Origin: Chionis minor
Lineage: Eukaryota > Chordata > Aves > Charadriiformes > Chionididae
Assembly: GCA_013398295.1 (NCBI GenBank)
Contig: VZSF01007788.1
Coordinates: forward strand, 956,240 to 1,020,239
DNA: 64,000 nt
Reading direction: 5' to 3'
Positions 52,901 through 61,553 of this stretch are shown here, piece after piece. Position numbers and translations under genes: made by a program. The stretch's first letter is position 1. Every line of letters begins with the position of its first letter. The notes beneath the pieces were generated by a model. The model was not told where the DNA came from. It saw nothing but the letters and a program-made list of their open reading frames with translations, and made no database searches.

Positions 52901-55900
52901 AAACTTTTGCTATTTCCCCTCAGTGAGTTATCACTGTTTTTCCTTAAGCACAGTTTGACTCTCAGTTACTTTTAGGCCTTTGCCAAGACCATCAGATGAA
53001 ACAAAACCAAAAGCCTCCAGCACCACCCTCTCCAGAATAAGGGTCTGATTTTCTGCATCTACTTGCTATTTTGGCTGCTAAATAAGATCTAAATCTTGCA
53101 TTGAACACTGTACAGGCGCAGATCTAAGTGGCCTACTTAGGTGACTAGTGTCAAAAATGAAAGAAGCGTAAGTGCTCAGAAGCCCTGAAAATCAGGACAC
53201 TCATTCAGACGACTAAAATAGATGTAACTTTTTTTTTTTTTTCCAAGCACGCACAGCAGAAGACAGCAAGGTATCAATTCTGTTTCTCTGCTTTTTAGAC
53301 TATGGAATAAAGACAAAAAACACTTCTCAGGATTTTGATACCAGATGCAACTTGGCCTTCAGTCATCTAGTCACTATTTCATCAAAACTTACTAACATGT
53401 GCCTCCAAGCTCATATAATCAAAGGTACTCATCTAGGATTATCAGTGTTTGGAGCAGGTGTTCCCCTTACAGCTACATTTATACTCAATTACAGCTTGTT
53501 CAAAATGGCCCTTTGGATTAGACCTTCCATGCTTGGCTTCAGGCCAAGTGACATATTTTTGTTGAAAAAGTTTGAACCAAAATACCCAAACCTTTTTCAG
53601 CTATTGCTATAAAAGATAAAATAGTTTTAAAAGAAATAAAATCCATTTACAAAATCCACTGCAGAAAAAAGCATCACTACCTTTTCCGGTGTTTTAGTAA
53701 GTCAGAGGTGGCTGAAAGCCCAAAACTCAAATACAGCAGGCCCTAAATCCTCATTGAGGTGAGACTGCAAGGCTTTTGCTCTCGATCTGGGGCATATACT
53801 CAAGCACTTGGGTTCCTCAGCAGGGCTATTCTCACAAGTGCACCCTAAACACAGCTACAGGGTCCCACAGTCTGATTGCTACAGAAAAAAAATATGATTT
53901 CATCTTATGATTAACTCCCCTCCCATGCACTACTTGTTTCACAACTATTTTACTGAGTGTTGCAAGTCCATGTTGATGCCTACAGTTCACAAGAGTTCCT
54001 CTATCATGCTCATCATTACAGTGTAAACATCATCTTCCTGCATTATGTAATATCACTACTACCAGTCCCTCAGCCATTCACTTCTTCTCTCATTCTTTTC
54101 CAAGAAAGTAGGAAATGCAGAACTGGGAGAGAGGTACAGTATGTAAAGATGAGAGTTTTGGTCTGAAAAGAGATAGAAGACAGGAAGTTAAAGCCACAGT
54201 CCTGTTACTCCAATTTTGGGAAATGTCAGAAAGAGGGGGGGGAAAAGAATATAGTGGGGAGAAAAGGAAGGGGAGATGCCAGGAAGGAAGATGGGGATGA
54301 GCAAGGAACAGAGTGGTAGCCTTAGTTACAAGAGAAAATACAAGCTGGGATTTAATATAAAGTCTCCAAAATATCAACTCCTTTTTCAACAGACAACCTC
54401 AGTAATCAGGAACCATTAAATTAAAAAAAAAAATTAAAAAAAGAAAGAAAATCAGGTTGATCTGACTTCTCGATTGGTACCTTATCATGTCCTTTGGAAA
54501 GATGGCTAGAATTTATGTATTAATTCTCTTATTTTGTTCATTTAGAGCAGTTTTTTTTACTTAGAAGTTCTTGCCAGTTTTTAAATAAGTGTTCTGTGTT
54601 TATTGTTTTTACCATTATTCCTAGCTCGTCGCAAATATTGTAAAATTCATCTTGTTCATATACTCCTCCTCCCCAAACGCGAAGTGCATTCATGTTAGCA
54701 TCTGCTGCAGACTTCAAGAGTAGCCATAATCTGTCAAATACAAAAAGAAGAGTTATACAAGTTTTGTGAAACTATCACTTAGGAGTTTCTAAGGTTATTT
54801 NNNNNNNNNNNNNNNNNNNNNNNNNNNNNNNNNNNNNNNNNNNNNNNNNNNNNNNNNNNAAAATCCCCACAAAAACCAATCCACAAAACAGAAAGCAAAC
54901 CCAAACATTCATCATTAGCAGGCAATCTAAGACTTACAACTCTGACAGAAACCAGACTATTTTGATACCTTCTAAGCCTGCATGTCTGGACAGAGCTCTC
55001 AAAAGGCAATTTTTTTTGTGCAGGAAACGTTACTTGGTCCTGCTAACACGTACAAAACGGATGAAGTGGCACATACAAGTAAGTGCTTTTACAGAAGTAT
55101 TGGCAGGACCAGATTTAGAAATACTGTATTTTATTAGCCATAGAATCAAAAAGTGGTTTAGGTTGGAAGGAACCTTAAAGATCATTTAGTTCCAACCCCC
55201 CGCCATGGGCAAGGACACCTCCTACTAGAGGTTAATCAGGTTGCTCTTTTCTCCTTAGATATTACTTTCCTTAAACGTCAATCACTTGAATTCAAATAAT
55301 CTTTTAAACACATTCAGAAGCCTGTATTCTCTCCCCGAGTTCTACAATTCATAGTGAGAAGCGGGGAGGAGGAGAGATGGAGGAGAAAGGCTGAGGCTCT
55401 GAATCCATTTTAAGTGATTCAGGCTCCATTAATTTTTCTTTAATCATGTTGGAAGCCTCTAAATTGCATGTGAACACACACTACAGCATGTCCTGTTGTC
55501 CCTGATACTCCAGCTACCCAGAGCAAAGCTTAGTCAAAGTATGGCGTGGCCCCCATCCCATCTGCATCTTTGGAGTGCTGTAGCACTGAAATCCAAGAAG
55601 CCTGGACCAGAAGGGGAAAAAAAAAGGGAGAGGGGCTACTTTGTACTTATGTCTCCTTGCACAAGATAGGTTAGGTTATGGCTGAAGTGCACTTCCTCCG
55701 AGTACCACTGAATGTGCCCCAGGCAACAAGATCAAAGAGCCTGAAAAGTCATCCCTAAAAATACCCAAATGGCCAGTAACCTGTGGAAAGCAACCAACCA
55801 CCTTTCCATCACTTATTGCACTTACATGCCTTGAACTTCACGCAAATCTATTAAAGCTAATTAAACCTTAATTCTGAAGCCTCCAACCCACAACAATTAG

Positions 55901-58900
55901 CGTCCTACCTTGAAAGGAGTTCCACCCCCTAATGTCACACTTTGATAGAAGGCAGATAGAGAATCAGGAGGAGGAAAACAGGATCTTTTCTCCTTTAGAG
56001 AACATCAAATGTGGCTTACGTGTCATAGGTCACTCTGTCCTGGAAAGAATCTGCTGGAATCCAGTTTGAGCCCTTAATGAAAATGGGTCGGCCATTGATT
56101 CTGAAGTAGAAGCTCAGACCTAGTGAGCCAGGAATAGGCTCCTGAACAAGTTCTACTGTCCGAAAATAGGCCTGTGAAGACATGAAACTTAGGTTTAAAG
56201 CAGACAAAAATAAATTAAAACAAAATAAATCAAGAAAAATGTTACAAAAGAGATTCAACTGAACACTAAAGCTTAGAATATGTCAAAAAGTCGAAAGACA
56301 CGGGCTCACGTCGAAATTCTTGCTTGATTAAAACACAATATAACAGGGCTAAAATTAATCCTTCTGATAAGCTTGTTCACTTTTGAAAATTACTATCATA
56401 GTAAGAGAGAGAAAACGCACACAAGTGTGTGTGCTCACGTGTGCATATATGTGTGTAAAAGACAGATGCATGTTTGCTTGCTGCAGAATTCAGCCAAAAG
56501 TTCAGTTGGGGACCAGCGTGAGGAACGCAGTGGTTGCATTAGACGCACCATTTAATCTGCAATTTTCTCCTCACAGAAGGAGACTGCAGGAGCTCAACCT
56601 GAATGCCTAGCTTCAGGTTCATCCAGGAAAAGCAAAATCTTCTTTTGCTGCCCTTAAATGATACCTTTTTAATAGATGCAGTAGTTAAAGAGAAAAAAAT
56701 ATGCATGCAAACACAAATGCTGGTTTGGAAACGAGAGGCCCTCTGGCCATCACAGCTGTGTTTGAACAGCATGATCAGCAATAAGGTTTCAGAGAGACCA
56801 GTTCAGCTAAATAACCACTAACTCCGTGTAAGTTATTAAAGGTCATTCCGGATAAAAGCACACCTCAAACAGAAGCCAAACTTTTACAGCTACCCTTTCA
56901 GCCTAATATCTAGTACTGTGTACTGCAGATGCTGAAAAAAAGAAAACAATCCTCCTTCCTGCTGCAAGTGGAAGGAAAGTTCTCAAGAAATCATTATGGA
57001 TGTTTTCTGGGACTTCATTTCAGTCAAAGCAACAACTCTGCTCTGAGGGGTATGCTGATTGCGCTGACATAAACACAGTCAATTCCACAGTCATGACAGA
57101 GCAGTTACTTGACTGCAGTCATACTTTGCATTGACTCCTTATTTGCAGGGGTGTCCTCCCCACTTGCTATGGGGCAGATGCAGAGCAGCTGCCATGTCAG
57201 GCTCCTGTGCAGCTGCAAAGTGTTACAGAAAACATCTCTTTCAGGGAGGCTTTAGACTTCTTTTTCTTCTGCATCCTTGTTCCAGTTCCATTTATCTAGG
57301 CCAGGAAGAAAACTCTTTCTCCTTCTGATACCTGTTGCTCAATGTCATAGGGAGAAAACTGGGAACTTAAATAAATTGAAGGAAAGCTAATAGTAAATTT
57401 CAGCCAACTCACACCAAGCAACAAGTTTAGCTCAGGAGGGCAGGTTGTTTGTTTTTTCTAGACTACCCTTAAGAGAGCAACCTCTCCTCCCTCAGATAAC
57501 TATTTGCTATACCTTTTCAAAAGGTCAGCTTGTGAGCTGCCACAAGCTACAGTTGAGACAAGTGTCTGTCAGTAAATCAGGCTAAAATTAACCTAGTTAA
57601 GCGCAGGTGATATACCTGTCTTTAAAATAAAATGTAATTCTTTATTTCAGACACCAGACAAGGCTGAAATTCAAACGGGAAAGGACTAATCCCACTGTTG
57701 GACTGTGTTTTTTAAACTTTCAGATTATCAAAAATTATACAGATAGGCAGAAAATTATTTCTAGTGGTGGAAAAGAAGCACTGGGTTTTTTGCTTTCTCT
57801 TTGGTGCTTCTTAGTCAACTGGACAATTGTTAAACACCTGGACAGAGACAATGCACATGACCAACTAGATGCATGAGTAAGGCCACAGATCACCGACCTC
57901 AAACTAAAGCCCTCTGCATCATGGCCATGACCAAAACATAGAAACTGAGTGAATAAAAGCGTGGGACAAGTGCTGCAATGTTTTACAGTTTTGCCCCATG
58001 GACAACAGTGGATTAGTGGCAAGTGGGGCTCAGCATCTGTAACACTAAAGAAATTCCCAGCTAGAAAAAACCCTACAAATTCAGATCACTGAGAGGACAT
58101 TTTGGACTCCCTGCCCCCACACATGTCCTGAGGACAGTGTGCCCTGCCTTTTTCTACTGTGATCCCGTTGTGCACTGCGTTGGTAGAATATAGACCAGCA
58201 TGATGAACTTCACTTCAGGGCAAGACACCCGTTCCTGGAATTTTGCAGATTTATTTTAACATGAGAATTTGAATTAAAAAAACCCCAAAACAATACTTCA
58301 TACAACTTGTATGGTTACACTAACTATTGGAGGCTACAAAAGCAAAACTACATTACGAGTGCTACACTAGCAAAAATGTTCTGACCTTCCTACAATGAAT
58401 TCAATTACTTGGAGAAAAACTCCTCAGTCTCCACTGCAGCTCTTTTTTGTGGGACAAAATGGAATGGGATTTATAGTTGGGGCTCCCAAAGTATTTGGGA
58501 GGTCCTTTTAATGGATGTCGTCAGGCAGGTTGGGACTGTCTCGGAGTGCATTTGTAATGGAGTATTTATATTACTAACAGAAGTAATGTGATACGGCTTC
58601 ATTCATACTCAAGTGGAACTCATGCAACTGGCCAAATCCGAGGCAATCTGAGAGGCTGAAACACCCAGCCAGGACCACCCATACAGCAGGAGCAAGAGGA
58701 AAAGCTCCTCAGACCCGTCTCACATTCCCAGGCCTCCAGGGTTCAGGGCCTTTGTGTTCCCACTTCATTGCTCCCCAGGGGCCCACCCAGTAACACAGCA
58801 CCTCTTCCTGTTGCTACAGCAGCTTCCTTCTGCCTTGTGGGGTAAAAGAAGAGCAGGAGGAGGAAACTAGCATCTGGCATACTTGGTTACATGGCTTTCT

Positions 58901-61553
58901 GGCTACTGAGACCTTGGCCACCTTGAAATCTGTCTGATAGACCTTGCTGACTGAGGACTGAACATTTCTCACAGTCCTAGAACACAAAGAAGAGGCTCTC
59001 TAGCCACCACAGACCAATCAGCTGGTTCTGTGCACAATTAAGAAACAGATAAACGTCTTTTTGAGTTGCATACAGAGGCTGTGTACCCAGTTAAGTGACC
59101 TGATTGATGATCTTGCAAAGGCCACATTTGTCATTCCCAGATTTAGCAGTAGGAAAAGTAATAGGGATGAAGATGCCCAGAGCTGAAATAAGGTCACAGA
59201 ACATCCCAGTGACCTAACAAATTAACACGCAGCATGAAAGCGGTGTGAAAACTACAAAGCTAAAAGGAAAGACTTCTGGAAGTCATGCTAAAAGGCCTGG
59301 GGGGGAAAGAGGGTGTAGAGGCAAGCAGGGAAAGACAGCTAGAGGTTAAGATATTCCAGGTAATAAAACAGCCTCATGAAATAAAAACCCTCCGATTATA
59401 GTGTTGAAGAAATAAGTATACAGAAAGATGAGGAAACAGAATCAAAAAGCAAACAAATGCCTCATGAGGCAATGAAAGATGTAATAAATTCCTTGATGTA
59501 GGCATGGCAAGAAGAAAAGCAACTTATCAATAGCAAATAGGACTGGACAGGCTCTCCCTCAAGAGAACCAATTTCATTCTGAGATAACTTCTGGCTATGA
59601 CTTTGTGTCACGTTATCCTGAGGAACAATCTCTAAACCAAAGTATTCAAACAGAAAACCAAAACCAATCCTGTCCTGTTTTGTTTTTCTGCTACTCTCAA
59701 CAGGAGTGAGGAGGTACTTCCCTCAGTCAAAGAGGTTCCCAGCACAGCTTGCACACAAGTACTTACTGGGAGGCTACCCAGAAATTTTCCCAAAGGATTA
59801 GTTAGTGTTTTGGATACTACTCTAACATGTGAGAAAACAGAGATTAGTTTAAGCTGTGTTTTCTCACATATACAGTTCTTGCCCTTTAGTTTTCACCTGT
59901 CCAAAGTTATGTAGATACTCATATGGAAACAAACCACTTGTGAAATGTCTCACCTTTTTTTAATTATTATTTTAAAAAGAGAGTTGGAGAGAGAAGTGTT
60001 TTCCACCTGAACACAGTACTAGGTGGACAGCAGAACAACAACTTTGAGGAACATTTATCCCTTATTGCATCTCCCGAACTACTACTCAAAGTTACTAAGC
60101 CATATGATTGTTCCCATTTAGTCCTGCTGACACAACAACAAATTTTGCTAGAACATGAAAAGACTGCATATGGAGCTTTTTCCACACGTACAGCTTGGGG
60201 CAGGGGGAGTGGGGGGGTATCTGTCAGAACCCAAGACAGAGCTTCACAGAACACACGAGGGAAGACTAGACTTTAAACTGTGAATCTGTAAAGGCTTTAT
60301 ATGCTGGTTAATTTATAATGCACACTGTGTGGTGCATTTGGTTCCGCCCCCCCCCCTTTCCCCTTAAGGAGAAAAAAAAAAAAGAAGAGGCTATGAAGAT
60401 CTTTTGTAGACCATGAAGTCCCTATGATCATATGCCACAGGGCTCTATGAAATATCCTGATGCAACTACCCAAGTGGAATCAATTAGTTTTCCTATCATT
60501 GTGCAGTTTTCAAACAGTAACAACAGAATTTTCCCTTTTACAGGCTTTATAGCCATATTTCCTACAACAAGTTTTTCCAGGCATAGTATGTGGTGTTAAT
60601 TTGGTGTGGTTTTTTTAATTGTTTCAAAATTAAATTGCTAATAATAGCAAAGAATTGTTATTATGACTTCACGATCAAACTAAGGGCTAGCGCTATAAAG
60701 ACTAGGGCTCTAGAAGCTATTGCTTTTCATGGGATCTTTCACATGAATAAATGTTGCAGCAAATAGCAGGTTTAGATGCCAGGTGACAAGTCTAATTTGT
60801 ATGATTCCCCCTCCCGCCCCCCCAATGGACAACTGAAAATTACCTTTTGTAGAGTTCTTAATAAAAACAGATAATTATACAGCCAGTGCAAATATCCCTG
60901 AATATTACTTTAATGGTCTCATTTAAGATGTTACCTCTTCTTAAACCTGAATCACATCTATCACATTCTAATAAAGGAATGTATGTTAGCTTCTTAGGAA
61001 CGTGTCTATCCCACATTTTTTAAAAAAACTAAATTAACAAGAAAAATCTCAGTAATAACCCTTCACATAATCTACAGAAGTCTAAAAGGGTTTTTCAGTG
61101 CATGATACAAAAAACATCAGCAGATATATCAAGTTTAAAAGTGCTTTCTTTCATAAGACAGAAAACTTAAGAAGTAAGTATCTTTTCCTTTCTGAGGTTT
61201 CCAACTAACTGTAAACCATCTTCCAGTCTGAATGCAAGTAAAGGCATCTGTACAAGCTAAGGTTACCAGAAAACAGGTAAATATTCACTGTGGCATTAAA
61301 AAATCTCTTGCTTTTCATTAGCATTTTCACATCCATATTACAATCCAACAAAATATTTAAGAGCTCTAGGCACCTGCAATGCAGAGCAGACGTCTTAAAA
61401 GCAGCAGTGCAATGCTAGTTGTAATCAAGCTGAAGGGCTCACCTTTGAAAATTTCTCAATCTGGTATCCTGCCTCCATGATGAAAGTTGTTGTCATGTTG
61501 TACCCAGTTTGCTTTCCATGTCCATTTGGCCACCAAGCCTCCACTGTAGAACT
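34759..61553 (-). CDS. MANBA: MANBA (lysosomal beta-mannosidase), 3' 11 coding exons, partial gene
   Basis: Spliced coding span of beta-mannosidase, the lysosomal glycoside hydrolase family 2 enzyme that removes the beta-linked mannose from the chitobiose core of N-glycan fragments. Exons in transcript order: 61553-61443, 56171-56020, 54730-54613, 51904-51818, 51351-51184, 48444-48226, 46922-46758, 44963-44819, 39416-39274, 37473-37216 and 34983-34759. All junctions are GT-AG on the minus strand and all phases agree, giving 596 residues and a TGA stop. The human protein has 879 residues and 17 exons, so the signal peptide and N-terminal sugar-binding domain lie beyond 64,000. Both catalytic glutamates are present: acid/base in WSGNNENE and nucleophile in FASEYG. 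The match to vertebrate MANBA runs through the whole length. Confidence 0.97.
34984..37215 (-). other. MANBA intron with A/C-rich tract
   Basis: Intron of about 2.2 kb. It holds a low-complexity A/C-rich tract (36931-37019), which reads as T/G-rich in the transcript. No gene was recognised. Confidence 0.7.
36931..37019. repeat. A/C-rich low-complexity tract
   Basis: About 90 bases made almost only of A and C (such as AAAACCAAACCC and CCCCACACCACACCC). In the MANBA pre-mRNA this is a G/U tract near the 5' part of the intron, about 200 bases after the donor of the preceding exon (37216). Confidence 0.9.
37216..37473 (-). CDS. MANBA: MANBA exon: C-terminal domain
   Basis: 258 nt, donor GTAAGC and acceptor GATAG. 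It encodes [36 protein letters not shown] and [20 protein letters not shown]. [10 protein letters not shown] and RNCTRxSCV are shared with mammalian MANBA; NCT is a potential N-glycosylation site, fitting a lysosomal protein. Phase 0 at both ends. Confidence 0.96.
37474..39273 (-). other. MANBA intron, no gene seen
   Basis: Intron of about 1.8 kb. It contains an A15 run near 37838 and an A-rich stretch near 38048. No transposon recognised. Confidence 0.7.
39274..39416 (-). CDS. MANBA: MANBA exon: end of catalytic domain / C-terminal domain
   Basis: 143 nt, acceptor CTTTCAG and donor GTAAGT. It encodes [20 protein letters not shown] and [17 protein letters not shown]. [21 protein letters not shown] is characteristic of GH2 beta-mannosidases. 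The first two bases complete a Glu codon begun in the previous exon. Confidence 0.97.
39530..39840 (-). mobile_element. Decayed CR1 LINE fragment (ORF2 reverse-transcriptase region)
   Basis: On the minus strand, 39444-39638 reads [20 protein letters not shown] then [11 protein letters not shown], the recognisable CR1 reverse-transcriptase segment. Further upstream in shifted frames, [10 protein letters not shown] and QKSMGPD-like pieces match the preceding CR1 part. Frameshifts and stops show it is old and dead. It sits about 115 bases upstream of the splice acceptor of the 39274-39416 exon, in the same orientation as MANBA. Borders are approximate. Confidence 0.8.
43201..43275 (+). repeat. 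Poly-A run followed by purine-rich patch
   Basis: A16 at 43201-43216, then AGAAC/AAAAAAG units and a GAGAGAGAGGGGG stretch to about 43275. The purine bias is on the plus strand, so it is a pyrimidine tract in the MANBA transcript. Confidence 0.85.
44819..44963 (-). CDS. MANBA: MANBA exon: catalytic barrel, late part
   Basis: 145 nt, acceptor GACCAAG and donor GTAAGT. It encodes [20 protein letters not shown] and [38 protein letters not shown] is nearly invariant in beta-mannosidases and forms part of the active-site wall. The acceptor lacks a good pyrimidine tract next to AAG, but homology and phase fix it. Confidence 0.96.
44964..46757 (-). other. MANBA intron, no gene seen
   Basis: Intron of about 1.8 kb. 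A small imperfect tandem of GTTAATAA-like units lies near 45735-45797. A plus-strand shadow frame at the exon is not a gene. Confidence 0.7.
46758..46922 (-). CDS. MANBA: MANBA exon
   Basis: 165 nt, acceptor TTAAAAG and donor GTAACA. It encodes [20 protein letters not shown], then [10 protein letters not shown] and FKDTIYLTQ. SSx[13 protein letters not shown] and FKLPQSTDP match vertebrate MANBA. NFS is a potential N-glycosylation site. Phase 0 at both ends. Confidence 0.96.
46923..48225 (-). other. MANBA intron, no gene seen
   Basis: Intron of about 1.3 kb. A C-rich stretch (about 48056-48112, CCCTCCCTCCACACC and similar) lies just after the donor in transcript direction, where it reads as G-rich. 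Confidence 0.7.
48226..48444 (-). CDS. MANBA: MANBA exon carrying the catalytic nucleophile
   Basis: 219 nt, acceptor TCCTAG and donor GTAAGG. It encodes [57 protein letters not shown] and [14 protein letters not shown]. The Glu of FASEYG (codon 48268-48270) is at the place of the GH2 nucleophile (Glu554 in mammalian MANBA, from memory). SRPFxxSSPTNG and DVHFYDY-like motifs are also family signatures. An unusually simple G/T-rich tract lies directly upstream in the transcript. Confidence 0.97.
48445..51183 (-). other. MANBA intron with long A/C-rich tract
   Basis: Intron of about 2.7 kb. The A/C-rich tract at 48454-48587 adjoins the splice acceptor. No gene or transposon was recognised in the rest. 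Confidence 0.7.
48454..48587. repeat. Long A/C-rich low-complexity tract next to splice acceptor
   Basis: About 134 bases nearly free of G and T on the plus strand (for example CCCCCCAAAAAACAAACAAA and CCCACCCCCACACAAAAC). In the MANBA transcript it is a U/G-rich tract with several G runs (GGGG, GGGGG, GGGGGG), ending about 10 bases before the acceptor of the nucleophile exon. Confidence 0.92.
51184..51351 (-). CDS. MANBA: MANBA exon carrying the catalytic acid/base
   Basis: 168 nt, acceptor TTTCAG and donor GTAAGT. It encodes [20 protein letters not shown] and [14 protein letters not shown]. In WSGNNENE the first Glu (codon 51298-51300) occupies the position of the GH2 general acid/base (Glu457 in mammalian MANBA, from memory). 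Phase 0 at both ends. Confidence 0.97.
51352..51817 (-). other. MANBA intron, no gene seen
   Basis: Intron of about 470 bp between two catalytic-barrel exons. Nothing recognised. Confidence 0.75.
51818..51904 (-). CDS. MANBA: MANBA exon: catalytic barrel
   Basis: 87-nt exon, too short to appear as an open frame. Acceptor CTGTAG and donor GTATTT. It encodes [20 protein letters not shown] and [23 protein letters not shown] is a beta-mannosidase signature. Phase 0 at both ends. Confidence 0.96.
51905..54612 (-). other. MANBA intron, no gene seen
   Basis: Intron of about 2.7 kb with a T14 run near 53230 and a purine-rich patch at 54220-54300. No gene or transposon recognised. Confidence 0.7.
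54613..54730 (-). CDS. MANBA: MANBA exon: catalytic barrel start
   Basis: 118 nt, acceptor TTGACAG and donor GTAAAA (a weak donor). It encodes [20 protein letters not shown] and [19 protein letters not shown]. DANMNxLRVWGGGxYExDEFY is a defining GH2 mannosidase motif. The first base completes a Thr codon. An assembly gap lies 70 bases upstream in the intron. Confidence 0.96.
54801..54859. other. Assembly gap (59 N)
   Basis: Run of 59 ambiguous bases flanked by GGTTATTT and AAAATCCCCAC. It shows that the sequence is a draft assembly scaffold. True gap size is unknown; the A/C-rich right flank suggests a low-complexity tract like those at 36.9 and 48.5 kb. Confidence 0.99.
55140..55246 (-). 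mobile_element. CR1 LINE 3' end fragment
   Basis: The plus strand reads ATAGAATCAAAAAGTGGTTT, then GGTTGGAAGGAACCTTAAAG, TCCAACCCCCCGCCATGGGC and AAGGACACCTCCTACTAG, the reverse complement of the CR1 3' end. About 107 bp, truncated, in the sense direction of MANBA. Confidence 0.92.
56020..56171 (-). CDS. MANBA: MANBA exon: sandwich domain to catalytic barrel
   Basis: 152 nt, acceptor TTCACAG and donor GTAAGC. It encodes [40 protein letters not shown] and [11 protein letters not shown]. FRTVELxxEPI and [16 protein letters not shown] are strong family motifs; the second opens the catalytic barrel and helps bind substrate. Ends with two bases of a Thr codon. Confidence 0.97.
56415..56457 (+). 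repeat. Imperfect TG/CA dinucleotide patch
   Basis: Alternating purine-pyrimidine sequence (CGCACACAAGTGTGTGTG, then CACGTGTGCATATATGTGTG). It is a short degenerate microsatellite in a MANBA intron. Confidence 0.85.
59827..59869. repeat. Short hairpin (13-bp perfect arms)
   Basis: The arms ATGTGAGAAAACA (59827-59839) and TGTTTTCTCACAT (59857-59869) are perfectly complementary around a 17-base spacer. It lies deep in an intron with no known role. Confidence 0.8.
61443..61553 (-). CDS. MANBA: MANBA exon: sandwich domain (first in window)
   Basis: 111 nt, donor GTGAGC. It encodes [36 protein letters not shown]. VExWWPxGHGxQTGYN is a clear beta-mannosidase motif; NMT is a potential N-glycosylation site. 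The start is placed after GTTCAAG because that gives phase 0; a start two bases later (after AAGAG) cannot be excluded without the next exon. Confidence 0.92.

Larger units (their letters stand above)
54731..56019 (-). other. MANBA intron with assembly gap and CR1
   Basis: Intron of about 1.3 kb. It contains a 59-base run of N (54801-54859) and a CR1 3' end (55140-55246). Confidence 0.8.
56172..61442 (-). other. Large MANBA intron, no gene seen
   Basis: Intron of about 5.3 kb. It holds a TG/CA-like patch (56415-56457), a 13-bp hairpin (59827-59869), a C11 run near 60350 and scattered A-rich stretches. No gene or transposon was recognised. Confidence 0.65.
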
